Shown: positions 44,322-52,961 of the stretch, one piece after another
Layout of the letters: each line of letters opens with the position of its first letter
Numbering within the stretch: the first letter of the stretch is position 1
From: Prado023 sp963700475
GTDB lineage: Bacteria > Actinomycetota > Actinomycetes > S36-B12 > CAIYMF01
DNA: 64,000 nucleotides
Direction of reading: 5' to 3'
NCBI GenBank assembly: GCA_963700475.1
Contig: CAVOXR010000001.1
Coordinates: forward strand, 124,001 to 188,000
Notes under the pieces: model-generated
Seen by the model: the letters and a program-made list of their open reading frames with translations, nothing else
Database searches by the model: none
Told to the model about the DNA's origin: nothing
Translations under genes and position numbers: made by a program

Positions 44322-45212
44322 GTGACGGACGGCGGTCTCCTGCCCACATCGCTGGATGTCGAGCACGCGCAGGCGCGGCTCGCCGCGCCGGTGACCGCCC
44401 CACGGCCGGGACCGAGCCCGGATTGCCGCAAGGTCCAGCTCCGAACGGGCGTGACCCTCGCCTTCGCTGAGCAGGGCGACCGGCCCGGCCCAGCGGTGCT
44501 CCTCCTGCACGCGTGGCTGGAGTCCCTGCGGTCCTTCGATCGCCTGACCCCGTTGCTGCCGGCGTCCCATCGTGTCCTTGCCTTGGATCAACGAGGCCAC
44601 GGCGAGGCGGACAAGCCCGCGGATGGCTACGACCTGGACACATTGACCGACGACGTCGTGGCGTTCCTGGACGCCATGGGACTGCCGTCGGTCGTGCTGG
44701 CCGGGTCGTCGAGTGGGGGGTATGTGGCCCAACAGGTCGCCATCCGGTATCCGAACCGCGTGGCGGGTCTGGTCCTCATCGGTTCGCCCCGCACCCTGCA
44801 GGGCCGCCCACCCTTCGCCGACGAGATCGACCAGCTCACCGACCCTGTCGATCCCGCGTGGGTGACGGAGTTCCTCGCCTGGTTCCCGCTGTGCCACCAG
44901 GTGCCCGACTGGTACGTCCAGGACCGTATCCGCGAGGCGGGGAGTATCCCGGCAGCTGTGTGGCAGGCGACCCTCGCGGGGCTCACAACGTCACCACCCC
45001 CCACCGCATTGGGCACGATCAGCGCACCCACCTTGATCCTCTGGGGCGACCGCGATGGACTACTGGCTCACGAGGACCAGATCGCCCTGGCCGAGACCAT
45101 CCCGAACTCCCAGGTCCTCGTCTACCAGGGTGTCGGGCACCTCGTGCTCTGGGAACAACCAGAACGAGTCGCCACCGACATCACACGCTTCCTCCCCAGC
45201 GCCGCAGTCTGA
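44322..45212 (+). CDS. Alpha/beta fold hydrolase
   Basis: Serine hydrolase of 296 residues. A 45-residue non-conserved lead precedes the core. It has the oxyanion motif LLHAWLES (about 64-71), DQRGHGEADKP (about 90-100), the nucleophile elbow LAGSSSGGYVAQQ (catalytic Ser about 128), the acid LWGDRDGLL and the histidine VGHLVLWEQPE. These are typical of haloalkane dehalogenase/esterase-like enzymes; substrate unknown. Its GTG start follows GGGAGG by 5 bases. It is likely cotranscribed with the cupin and methyltransferase genes upstream. Confidence 0.9.
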   Translation: MTDGGLLPTSLDVEHAQARLAAPVTAPRPGPSPDCRKVQLRTGVTLAFAEQGDRPGPAVLLLHAWLESLRSFDRLTPLLPASHRVLALDQRGHGEADKPADGYDLDTLTDDVVAFLDAMGLPSVVLAGSSSGGYVAQQVAIRYPNRVAGLVLIGSPRTLQGRPPFADEIDQLTDPVDPAWVTEFLAWFPLCHQVPDWYVQDRIREAGSIPAAVWQATLAGLTTSPPPTALGTISAPTLILWGDRDGLLAHEDQIALAETIPNSQVLVYQGVGHLVLWEQPERVATDITRFLPSAAV

Positions 45213-45294
45213 CGCCACCTGGCCGCGATGATGGGGTGGGGCGGCTTGGCAGGCGTCGCAGGAGACGGGCGAGGGACCGACGGCTGATGCCGGG

Positions 45295-45585
45295 TCAGCG
45301 GTCCTCGCTGGCGGCTTGCAGGATGGACGTGCGCGGCGCCCCGGCGAGGGCGGGGGCGGTGGACGCTGAGGCCCATACGGTGTTCTCCAGGAACGCCAGG
45401 AACGTGGCGGCTTCCTCGGTGGTGGCGAAGTCGAGGTCGATGACGATGTAGTGCTGATCGTCGACGGGCTGGGCGATACGGGCGGCGCGCACGCCGCCGT
45501 CGGTACGGCGCTGGGCGAAGCCGTCGAACGCGGCACGCCATGTGCGGTAATCGGTGATGGGGTGCTCGATGTGCAGGGTGACCAT
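45295..45585 (-). CDS. Small dimeric alpha/beta-barrel-like protein
   Basis: Protein of 96 residues: MVTLHIEHPITDYRTWRAAF, then DDQHYIVIDLDFATTEEAATFLAFLE split around residue 45-70. The beta-alpha-beta pattern resembles small cyclase/ABM-like proteins (DUF1330/Dabb type), but no family is certain. It is divergent from the LuxR-type regulator gene (79 bases apart), with a palindrome between them, so the regulator may control it. Confidence 0.7.
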   Translation of the reverse strand: MVTLHIEHPITDYRTWRAAFDGFAQRRTDGGVRAARIAQPVDDQHYIVIDLDFATTEEAATFLAFLENTVWASASTAPALAGAPRTSILQAASEDR

Positions 45586-45620
45586 GCAGCCCACGCTATA
45601 GAGACCGCTCAGCACCGGGA

Positions 45621-45638
45621 ATCCCACGTTGTTGGGAT
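45621..45638. promoter_or_regulatory. ATCCCA-N6-TGGGAT palindrome, divergent LuxR promoter
   Basis: A perfect 6-base-arm inverted repeat lies between the start of the small barrel-protein gene (45585) and the LuxR-type regulator gene (45664). Its position and size suit a LuxR/NarL-type dimer site. The link to this regulator is inference. Confidence 0.5.
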
Positions 45639-45663
45639 CCTCGTCGGGCGTAGCATCCCCCAA

Positions 45664-46701
45664 GTGGCGGCGCTTGACGGGATCGAGCGGATCTGTGGCC
45701 GCGGGCTCGGAGACCGGGCACTGCGGGCCGCGGTCCTGGGTGAACTGCGCCGGGCCGTGCCCTTCGACGCCTACGCCTGGCTTCTGACCGACCCAGAGAC
45801 CTGCGTGGGCACATCTCCGGTGGCGGACTTCCCCTCCCCGGCCGATCTGCCCACCCTGGTGCGCCTGAAGTACCTGACCGCAACGAACCGGTGGACAGCC
45901 CTGGTTCCCGGCACCGCGAGCACCCTGCTGGCCGCGACCGGTGGGGACCCGACTCGCAGCCGGGTCTGGCGCGAGCTGCTGGCCGGCTACGGGATCACCG
46001 ACATCGCCTCCCTGGTCCTCGCAGACCAGTACGGGTGCTGGGGATGGCTCGACCTGTGGCGCACCGACGGGCCGTTCACCCCCGACGAGCTCGACATGCT
46101 CAGCGGCCTGGACCGGGTGGTCACCCCCGCGCTGCGCCGCAGTCTCGCTGCCACGTTCACCGTCAGCCCCTCGGAGGATCATCATGCGGCCGAGCCGGTG
46201 GTGCTGATCCTGTCCGACGACCTGCGGCCGGTGACCCAGACCCCGTTGGTCGACACGCACCTTCGTGCACTGCTCCCCACGGACGCCGACCGGGCACCCA
46301 TTCCGGCCGCCGCGTACAACGTCGCCGCCCAGCTCCTGGCCCGCGAACAGGGCATCGACAATCACGTGCCGTCTGCCAGGACCCACCTGGGTGACGGCGT
46401 CTGGGTGACCGTCTCCGCCGCCCGGTTGGGTCGCTCCACCACCGGGACGACCGGGATCGCGGTCAGCATCGAACCGACCTCAGCAACCGGGCGCGCGGAG
46501 CTGTTCGCCCGTGTCATCGGGCTCAGTGCACGGGAGGCCGAGCTGTTGGATCACCTGGTGGCCGGCGACGACACTCGACAGCTCGCCCAGCTGATGTTCC
46601 TGTCCGAGCACACCGTGCAGGACCACCTCAAGTCCATCTTCGCCAAGGCCGACGTGCACAACCGGCGCCTCCTCGTCGCTCGGGCCACCGGAATGCGATG
46701 A
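45664..46701 (+). CDS. LuxR family transcriptional regulator
   Basis: Regulator of about 345 residues. The N-terminal part (about 1-260) has no recognised ligand motif but resembles the GAF-like input of actinobacterial LuxR proteins (DAYAWLLTDPETCVG). The C-terminal HTH (about 280-345) reads LSAREAELLDHLVAGDDTRQLA then LSEHTVQDHLKSIFAKADV, typical of LuxR/NarL. GTG at 45664 is the most likely start; extending upstream would overlap the divergent gene. It may regulate the divergent small barrel protein. Confidence 0.87.
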   Translation: MAALDGIERICGRGLGDRALRAAVLGELRRAVPFDAYAWLLTDPETCVGTSPVADFPSPADLPTLVRLKYLTATNRWTALVPGTASTLLAATGGDPTRSRVWRELLAGYGITDIASLVLADQYGCWGWLDLWRTDGPFTPDELDMLSGLDRVVTPALRRSLAATFTVSPSEDHHAAEPVVLILSDDLRPVTQTPLVDTHLRALLPTDADRAPIPAAAYNVAAQLLAREQGIDNHVPSARTHLGDGVWVTVSAARLGRSTTGTTGIAVSIEPTSATGRAELFARVIGLSAREAELLDHLVAGDDTRQLAQLMFLSEHTVQDHLKSIFAKADVHNRRLLVARATGMR

Positions 46702-46794
46702 CCAAGCCGGGCGACATGGGCCCTCCTCGGCGATGGGCCTGCTGCTGGATCGGACTAGACTGCGTGCTCCCAGGACGAGCCGACGAGGTGTGCC

Positions 46795-47604
46795 ATGGCC
46801 GTGGATGATCGGGTCCTTGAGTTCCGTCACCTGCACACTGCTGGTTGCTTCGTGATGCCCAACCCGTGGGATGCGGGCACCGCGCGAGCCCTGGAGCAGT
46901 TGGGCTTCAAGGCGCTGGCGACCACGAGCGCCGGCTTCGCGTGGACGTTGGGTCGTGCCGACAACCGCGCCGCCACCGTCGATGAGGCGCTCGAGCATCT
47001 CCGAACGATTGCCGCCGCGGTGAGCGTGCCAGTGAATGCCGACTTCGAGGGCGGCTTCGCGGTCGACCCGCAGCAGGTCGCCGTGAATGTCACCCGCGCC
47101 ACCGCCACCGGGATCGCCGGGCTGTCCATCGAAGACGCCACAGGCGATGAGACTGAACCACTGTATGAGTTCGACCTCGCCGTCGAGCGTGTCCGGGCCG
47201 CTCGACGAGCCATCGACGACAGCGGCACCGGCGTTCTTCTCACGGGCCGCTCCGAGGGATTCCTCGTGGGACGCCCTGACATCGAGGAGACGATCCGACG
47301 GTTGTGCGCGTACGCCGAAGCAGGAGCCGACTGCCTCTACGCCCCACGGATCGACACCGTGGAGCACGTTGCCGCGATCGTCGCCGCCGTGTCACCCAAG
47401 CCAGTCAACCTGCTGATCAACGCCCCCTTCATCACCGTTGCCCAGGCAGCCGATCTGGGAGTCCGGCGGATCAGCGTGGGAGGCACCCTCGCGCGCACCG
47501 CATGGGCCGGATTCCTCCAGGCCGCCCAGGAGATCGCTGACAGGGGAACGTTCTCCCGATTCGAGCACCTGCCCAACGTCGACGCCCTGTTCCGCACCGA
47601 ATAG
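46795..47604 (+). CDS. Isocitrate lyase/PEP phosphonomutase family protein
   Basis: TIM-barrel enzyme of 269 residues in the ICL/PEP-mutase superfamily. It has FVMPNPWDAGTARALEQLGF (about 20-39), ATTSAGFAWTLG, the Mg2+-binding NADFEGGFA (about 81-89) and GLSIEDATG. The cysteine loop KKCGH of true isocitrate lyases is absent, so carbon-carbon lyase action on another oxo-acid (2-methylisocitrate-like or oxaloacetate) is more likely. The ATG at 46795 is preceded by CGAGGTG. It is monocistronic, 93 bases after the LuxR gene, which could be its regulator. Confidence 0.9.
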   Translation: MAVDDRVLEFRHLHTAGCFVMPNPWDAGTARALEQLGFKALATTSAGFAWTLGRADNRAATVDEALEHLRTIAAAVSVPVNADFEGGFAVDPQQVAVNVTRATATGIAGLSIEDATGDETEPLYEFDLAVERVRAARRAIDDSGTGVLLTGRSEGFLVGRPDIEETIRRLCAYAEAGADCLYAPRIDTVEHVAAIVAAVSPKPVNLLINAPFITVAQAADLGVRRISVGGTLARTAWAGFLQAAQEIADRGTFSRFEHLPNVDALFRTE

Positions 47605-47744
47605 GCCCGAAGCCCGCTACTCACACCCGCAGGCGGCTGGGACCTGCATGCTGGCCATGGCGCCCTGGGCGCCCTCGATGCTGTGATCGGGGATCGCGCC
47701 GCGTCCGGCAGGTGTCCCGGCGCCGAGGAGGTTACGTTGCGGTT

Positions 47745-48431
47745 GTGAAGTCTCCTCGCGATTGTGCTCTCGAGTCCGAGCAGCACCCGCGGCTCCCGCC
47801 GGGCACTGAGGAACGCGTCTCGGGTTACGGGGTCATGGGACAGCCGTTCGGGTCAGGCCAGGTGCTGGGGCTGCGCCGGTGGACCGCATCGTCTGTCGGC
47901 GAGCAGTTCACCTCGATATGGCATCGCGACCCCGACGGCACATGGCACTTCTACGAGTCCGCCCAGCCGCAGTTCGCCTGTTCTCGCTGGTTCGGCCACG
48001 GCGTGAAGGAGTCCACCGTCGTCGACATCGATGTCGCCTGGGAGGCGCCGAACGTTCTGCGCGTCACCTCGCCGCAGCTTGTCGATTGGACACTCACGCT
48101 TGACTCCTCGCCGATGACACGGGTCATGAGTACCGTCGGTCACCTTCTGCCGCTTCCGGCCTGGCGGTCTCCTGCGATGCTCAGGGCGATGGGTTCTGTC
48201 GCTTCGTCGACGTTGGGCGTGGGGAAGGTCAGCATGACCGGACTGACCGCCAACGGGCTGTCGTTCGACGCCAACCCGATGCGGATCTGGCGGGTCGTCG
48301 ATGCCAGCGCGACGATCAATGGGCAGGACGCCGGCCGGCCAGCGCCGTTGCCCGAGCAGGCACGCCTTGGAGATTTCTGGATCCCGCAGCAGGGGATCTT
48401 CGCGATGGGACGGGTCTTCGTCGGCACCTGA
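47745..48431 (+). CDS. Hypothetical protein, 228 residues
   Basis: No family recognised with confidence. The sequence is soluble and beta-rich, with SIWHRDPDGTWHFYESAQPQFACSRWFG (about 58-85), which recalls hydroxyacyl/lipid-binding barrel proteins, and VSMTGLTANGLSFDANPMRIWRV later. Two internal hydrophobic stretches around 130-160 (LLPLPAWRSPAML) are too short for secure helices. GTG at 47745 is chosen, with GAGGAGG 13 bases upstream; GTG at 47712 is an in-frame alternative. Composition matches neighbours, so it is probably a real gene. Confidence 0.6.
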   Translation: MKSPRDCALESEQHPRLPPGTEERVSGYGVMGQPFGSGQVLGLRRWTASSVGEQFTSIWHRDPDGTWHFYESAQPQFACSRWFGHGVKESTVVDIDVAWEAPNVLRVTSPQLVDWTLTLDSSPMTRVMSTVGHLLPLPAWRSPAMLRAMGSVASSTLGVGKVSMTGLTANGLSFDANPMRIWRVVDASATINGQDAGRPAPLPEQARLGDFWIPQQGIFAMGRVFVGT

Positions 48432-48540
48432 GCGAACGCCCTCAGTCCCAGGCATCGGAGCGCCCTTCGGAACCGGCGACGCCCTTCTGGCGTGCCGGTC
48501 CCGTCGGGCAGGGCTTCCGCGTCGGCGTGAGGCCGGCTGG

Positions 48541-49680
48541 CTACCTCCCGGCACCTCGGCCGAGGGCGATGGCTGCGGTGACGACCTGGTCGGTGGTGGT
48601 GTGCCGGCCCAGGGACAGGCGGATCGCCCCGGCGGCGACGTCGTCGGTGATGCCCATGGCGATCAGGACTGCCGAGGGGTTGATCTCGCCGGTGTGGCAG
48701 GCGGATCCGGTCGATGCGGCGAGGGTGGGGCTGGCGGCCAGGACGTCGAGTCCGCGTCGCCCTGGGATTGAGATGCTCAGGGTGTTGGGCAGCGCGTGGT
48801 GGGGGTCACCCAGGCGGACCGCGGATGGGATCCGGGAGTTCAGCAGCTGCCAGAGATGGTCCCGCAGGGCTCCTACCCGCTCGGACTCGGTGGCCAGGTC
48901 GGCCCCCGCCAACGAGCACGCCGTGCCCAGGCCGACGATGCTGGCCACGTTCTCGGTCCCTGGGCGCACCCCGTGTTCCTGCCCGGCCCCGACCAGCACG
49001 GGTGCGATCGGGGTGCCGCGCCGGATGAAGAGGGCACCAACACCTTTGGGGGCGTAGCACTTGTGCCCGGCGATGGACAGCAGGTCCACACCCAGGGCGT
49101 TCACGTCGACGGGCATCTTGCCGATGGCCTGGGCGGCGTCGGTGTGGACCACGGCCCCGCGGGCGTGCAGCGCCTCGGCCAGCTCGCTGATGGGTTGGAG
49201 GGTGCCGACCTCGTTCTGGGCCAGGATGAACGTGCCCAGCCCGACCGGGGTGTCCCCCACTCCGGCGGTCGGGTCGATCCGCCCCCCACCGTCCACGCCC
49301 ACGGTGGTGACCTGCCAGCCCGCGTCGGCAAGCAGCCGGACCGGTTGGATCGTGGCCGGGTGCTCGACGGCACTGGTGATGACGTGTCGGCGTTCGGTCG
49401 GCTGGGTGGCGGCGGTGCCGCGGATGGCCAGGTTGTTGGACTCGGTGCCTCCGGAGGTGAACACGATCTCATCGGGGTGGGCGCCGATCAGGGCGGCGAC
49501 CTGCTCCCGGGCGGTGTCGACGGCGGCCTTGGCGGCCCGCCCGAAGAGGTGGTCGCTGGACGGGTTGCCGAAGTGGGTGGTCAGGTAGGGCCACATCGCC
49601 TCGGCCACTTCGGGGGCGATCGGGGTGGTGGCGTTGTGGTCCAGGTAGATCACATCGCCCCTCAGCGCGGGCCCGGTCAT
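48541..49680 (-). CDS. Cysteine desulfurase (IscS/NifS family)
   Basis: PLP enzyme of 379 residues that mobilises sulfur from cysteine as a persulfide. It has YLDHNATTP at the start (residue about 12), SGGTESNN, EHPA, and the PLP lysine in SIAGHKCYAPKG (Lys207). The active-site cysteine lies in STGSACHTGE (Cys328). It is the last gene of the sulfane-sulfur operon, its ATG sharing a base with the stop of DsrE. In this context it probably supplies persulfide to the DsrE and rhodanese domains. Confidence 0.93.
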   Translation of the reverse strand: MTGPALRGDVIYLDHNATTPIAPEVAEAMWPYLTTHFGNPSSDHLFGRAAKAAVDTAREQVAALIGAHPDEIVFTSGGTESNNLAIRGTAATQPTERRHVITSAVEHPATIQPVRLLADAGWQVTTVGVDGGGRIDPTAGVGDTPVGLGTFILAQNEVGTLQPISELAEALHARGAVVHTDAAQAIGKMPVDVNALGVDLLSIAGHKCYAPKGVGALFIRRGTPIAPVLVGAGQEHGVRPGTENVASIVGLGTACSLAGADLATESERVGALRDHLWQLLNSRIPSAVRLGDPHHALPNTLSISIPGRRGLDVLAASPTLAASTGSACHTGEINPSAVLIAMGITDDVAAGAIRLSLGRHTTTDQVVTAAIALGRGAGR

Positions 49681-50033
49681 CAGAAGGTCAACACCTTGTC
49701 CGCAGCCAAGGTGATCTGCGTCAGCTCATCAAGGGTGGAGCGCACCGCGCCCTCCATGAGGTCGTCCTGGGTCAGGCCGCGGGCGTCCATGCAGGTGCCG
49801 CAGACCAGCACCTTCCCACCGCGGCGGATGACGTTGCCCAGCATCTTGTTCACGTTGTAGTAGCCGTTCGGGGTGACCTGACCAGACTTGGCCGCGCTGG
49901 CCGCGTCGCCCATCAGGAACACGGTCAGGTCGTGGCCCTCGTCCATGCGCAGCATGTTGCCGGCCAGCCGTAGGCCGTTGTAGACCAGCTCGGTGCCGTA
50001 CGGGGGGTCGTTCAGGATGAACAGGGTGCTCAT
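49680..50033 (-). CDS. DsrE family sulfur-carrier protein
   Basis: Small protein of 117 residues with the DsrE/DsrF fold. It starts STLFILNDPPYGTELVYNGLRLA (about 2-24), has TVFLMGDAA, and ends with VLVCGTCMDARGLT (Cys78 and Cys81, the likely persulfide-carrying pair) followed by ELTQITLAADKVLTF. Such proteins pass sulfane sulfur between partners. It lies between the ArsR-rhodanese gene (51 bases upstream) and cysteine desulfurase (overlapping stop/start), so the three likely act in one persulfide relay. Confidence 0.88.
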   Translation of the reverse strand: MSTLFILNDPPYGTELVYNGLRLAGNMLRMDEGHDLTVFLMGDAASAAKSGQVTPNGYYNVNKMLGNVIRRGGKVLVCGTCMDARGLTQDDLMEGAVRSTLDELTQITLAADKVLTF

Positions 50034-50084
50034 GGATTCCTCTGCTGGTTGGGGATGGGTGGGGGGTCAATGGTGCGGGAGGGG

Positions 50085-50756
50085 TCAGGCGACGCCGCTG
50101 TCGACGGGGAGCCCGGCCAGGCGCCACTCGAGCATGCCCTCGTGCAGGCGGCGCGCGCGCCGCCCCGACGCGGTGAGGGCCTGCACCGCGTCGTAGGCCA
50201 GCACGCAGTACGCGCCGCGGCAGTAGGCGACGATCTCCACGTCGGCGGGCAGGTCGCCGAGTCGCTGCTCGAGCTCCTCCAGGGGAACCGAGACCGCGCC
50301 GGGGATGTGCCCGGCGGTGTACTCCACCGTGGGGCGGACGTCCAGGACGATCACGTCGCCGGCACGAGCCCGTCTCATCAGCTCGTCGCGCTCGACGGCG
50401 TCGGTGTCCAGCGGTGGGCGGCCGAGGTAGTCCTCGGCCGCGCGTTCGGCGTCGGCCAGATGCGCGGTGGCGACTGTGCGCAGCCCGGCGAACAGGGCTG
50501 CGACATCCTCGCCCGCGAGGCGGTAGTGGATGAACGTGCCCTGGCGGCGGGCGCGCACCAGGCCGGAGTCCTTGAGCGCCTGCAGGTGCATCGACGCGGT
50601 CGAGGTGCCCAGGCCCGCGGCGGTGGCCAGGGATTCCACTGAGCGTTCGCCCTGGGCGAGCAGGTCGAGCAGCTCGAGGCGCTTGGGGTTGGCCAGGCCC
50701 TTGCCGGCCCTGGCGAACTGCTCGTACATGGCCGTCTTGGCCTCACGCCGGCTCAT
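50085..50756 (-). CDS. ArsR-family regulator fused to rhodanese domain
   Basis: Fusion of 223 residues. The N-terminal winged helix (about 10-95) has ANPKRLELLDLLAQGERSVE and LGTSTASMHLQALKDSGLV, an ArsR DNA-binding domain. The C-terminal rhodanese domain (about 120-220) has VLDVRPTVEYTAGHIPGA and the active loop YCRGAYCVLAYDAV with two cysteines. It is a likely sensor of sulfane sulfur that acts on the palindrome at 52240-52254 (inference). ATG at 50756 has GGGAGGAG upstream and overlaps the MFS stop by one base. Confidence 0.92.
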   Translation of the reverse strand: MSRREAKTAMYEQFARAGKGLANPKRLELLDLLAQGERSVESLATAAGLGTSTASMHLQALKDSGLVRARRQGTFIHYRLAGEDVAALFAGLRTVATAHLADAERAAEDYLGRPPLDTDAVERDELMRRARAGDVIVLDVRPTVEYTAGHIPGAVSVPLEELEQRLGDLPADVEIVAYCRGAYCVLAYDAVQALTASGRRARRLHEGMLEWRLAGLPVDSGVA

Positions 50757-52055
50757 CAAACTCCTCCCACATCAATTGGGGTGACCGGCACGGGGTCGTG
50801 CCGGGTCTCGTACATGCGCACCGCGACCACCACACCGGACGCGGCGGTCAGCACCGCGACCGCCGCGATGGCGGTCCGCACGCCATACAGGTCGGCCAGG
50901 ACCCCGGCCAGCAGCGCGCCGACGGCGAACCCGCCATCGCGCCACAGCCGGTAGGTGCCGACCGCGCGGGCCCGCCACGCCGGGTGGGCCACGTCACCGA
51001 CCGAGGCCAGCAGCGTCGGGTACACCATCGCCGTGCCTGCCCCGAGCAGCACCGCGGCCACCGCCCACCAGCCGAACGAGCCGGCGGCAGCCATGATCGC
51101 CAGGCCGACGGCCTGGACCCACATTCCTGCGGCGATGAACCACTTGCGGCCCAACCGGTCCGACAGCCCCCCGGTCACCAGCTGCCCCAATCCCCATACC
51201 AGCGGGTAGAGCGCGGCGAGGACTCCGATGCGTTCCAGGGACAGCCCCGCGGACACGAACAGCACCGGGAACAGGCCCCACGCCAGGCCGTCGTTGAGGT
51301 TGTTCACCAGCCCGGCCTGGCTGGCCGAGGACAGCGCCGGCTCCTTGAACGAGGTCTGGACGAAGACCTGCCCATTGCTCAGGTGGTCACCGAGGTGGTC
51401 GTGGCGGCCATCAGCGCGGGCCACATGCGTCGCGGCCTCGAGGCGGGCGAACCCGCGGGTCTCCCGCACGAACACCGTGGAGACCCCCAGCCCGAGCGCG
51501 GCGAACGCGATCCCCAACAGGAAAGGTGCTGGGCGAAGCCCGTACGCGGCGGCCAGGTACCCGGTGGCCAGCGCGGTCAGGGCGACCGCGACGTACCCGG
51601 CGGCCTCGTTGAACCCCATCGCCAGCCCCCGGCGCGCCGGTCCGACCAGGTCGATCTTCATCACCACGGTCGTCGACCAGGTCAGGCCCTGGCTGACCCC
51701 GAGGAGCAGGTTCGCGGCCACGATCCACGCCCACGACGGCGCCCAGATCAGCAGCAGCGGCACCGGGAGCGCCACCACCCAGCCCGCGACCAGGACCGGC
51801 TTGCGCCCGAACCTGTCCGACAGCGTGCCGGCGAAGTAGTTGGTGGCCGCCTTGGCCACCCCGAACGCGAGGATGTAGGTCAGCGCGACCGTGTACCCCT
51901 CGAATCCCGAACACGTCGCTGGCCAACAGCGGCAGCACGGTGCGCTCCTGGCCCAGCATCCCGCCGACCAGGCCATTGACCGCCACCAGCAAAGAGAACT
52001 GCGCCACGTTCTGGCGCAACCCCAGCCGCATAGGGCGCGCGGGCCGATCACTCAC
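50756..52055 (-). pseudogene. MFS transporter of the sulfur module, single-base frameshift
   Basis: Major-facilitator transporter of about 432 residues if one base is removed. The first frame (GTG at 52055) gives MRLGLRQNVAQFSLLVAVNG and ends at LPLLASDVFG near 51910; the other frame continues with FEGYTVALTYILAFGVAKAA and all remaining helices. One extra C in CCC at 51906-51908 (GGG on the coding strand) explains the break. The loop motif SDRFGRKPV is intact (about 80-88), and the C-terminal half has SDRLGRKWF. It is coupled to the truncated MBL leader (overlapping GTGA) and to the ArsR-rhodanese gene. Substrate unknown; export of a sulfur species is inferred from context. Confidence 0.88.
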
Positions 52056-52222
52056 GCGCCGGCCACCGCCACCCACGACCCCGCCCGATCCGCGGCAGCA
52101 TCCAGGCCACGCAGGTCCAGCGAGGGATCCACCACCAGAGCCCGACCATCCCCGAGACTCACCAGATACGCCTGGTTCCCCAACCCCCGGTCCAACACCG
52201 GCACCACTGGCACCTCAGCCAC
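52052..52222 (-). pseudogene. Truncated MBL-fold hydrolase leader
   Basis: A GTG-started frame with a good ribosome site (GGAGG, 8 bases upstream) encodes the first 40 residues of a metallo-beta-lactamase-fold hydrolase (VPVLDRGLGNQAYLVSLGDG then ALVVDPSLDLRGLDAAAD), then ends after 56 residues without the HxHxDH metal site. Related operons often hold a full MBL-rhodanese gene at this place (known association). Its stop overlaps the MFS start (GTGA at 52055-52052), so the stub may still be translated as a leader. Confidence 0.75.
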
Positions 52223-52239
52223 GGGGGCCACCTCCGCTC

Positions 52240-52254
52240 AGGACTCGTAGTCCT
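52240..52254. promoter_or_regulatory. AGGACTcgtAGTCCT palindrome at the sulfur-module promoter
   Basis: A perfect inverted repeat with 6-base arms lies just upstream of the ribosome site of the first gene of the minus-strand sulfur module. A -10-like TACGAT sits beside it on the minus strand. It is a strong candidate operator for the ArsR-rhodanese regulator encoded in the operon (inference). Confidence 0.65.
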
Positions 52255-52613
52255 ATCGTATTCCATGGAGTTCTGGAACATCGGCGCTGGCCCCCAGCGG
52301 TGCCCAACCTTCCGGGCGACGAGCTGGTATCTCGCGACGAGGCGATCGAGATCGGCAACGCCGCCGGCCCGACCGCAACTGGGCTCCAGAATGGGCTACG
52401 GCTCCGATCCCGTTCCCGAGATCGCCCACCCCATCGCCGTTGCCGCCCCCTCCCCCACCCGGAACTCCTTACCGCGCCCGGCGACTCCGTGCCGCGAAGT
52501 CGATGCCGGTCCGTGGTCGGGCGCACCACACGTGCGATCGCGGAACCGAGTGGCCCGGGTACGCGTGCGGTTGGCCGGATTGGGGAGCCGTCTGGTGATC
52601 GGTGTTGCGGTTG
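52255..52613. other. Intergenic stretch, no gene seen
   Basis: These 359 bases between the sulfur-module promoter and the oxidoreductase remnant hold only short shadow frames without ribosome sites or recognisable families. I see no repeats here. Confidence 0.5.
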
Positions 52614-52961
52614 TCAGTCGAGTGGGTGGTTGCCGCGGATAATCCCATGCGGGTCGACGCGGCCCTTCACTGCGCGCAGCCGGGCTAGGACCGCGTCGTC
52701 GTGGGCCGACGAGCGCGGCATGCCGGTGCCCAGGAATGTCAGCGTGCCGCGCCCTGAGACATCGGGGGCAATGGCTGCGGCCAGCGTCTGGATGGATCCG
52801 CGGATCGGCTCGACGAGTTGCGGCACCGCGGGGATGCCGAAGGCGAACACCAGGTAGTTGCCCGCTCTCCGGTCGAGCGCACCTTTGGGCCGCTCCCGAA
52901 GGCACCCGGCTTGTAACGCAACGGTACGGCGGGACGCCGGGTATTCAGAGCGGCGTGGCAC
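52614..52961 (-). pseudogene. 3' fragment of FAD-linked oxidoreductase (BBE type)
   Basis: The frame ends with a recognisable C-terminus of a berberine-bridge-type FAD oxidoreductase (GNYLVFAFGIPAVPQLVEPI, then GTLTFLGTGMPRSSAHDDAV and a final RLRAVKGRVDPHGIIRGNHP). Only about 90 residues are left; the FAD-binding domain of such enzymes (usually 450 residues) is absent upstream. The 5' limit of the remnant is uncertain and lies at or before 52961. It is not expected to make a functional enzyme. Confidence 0.72.
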
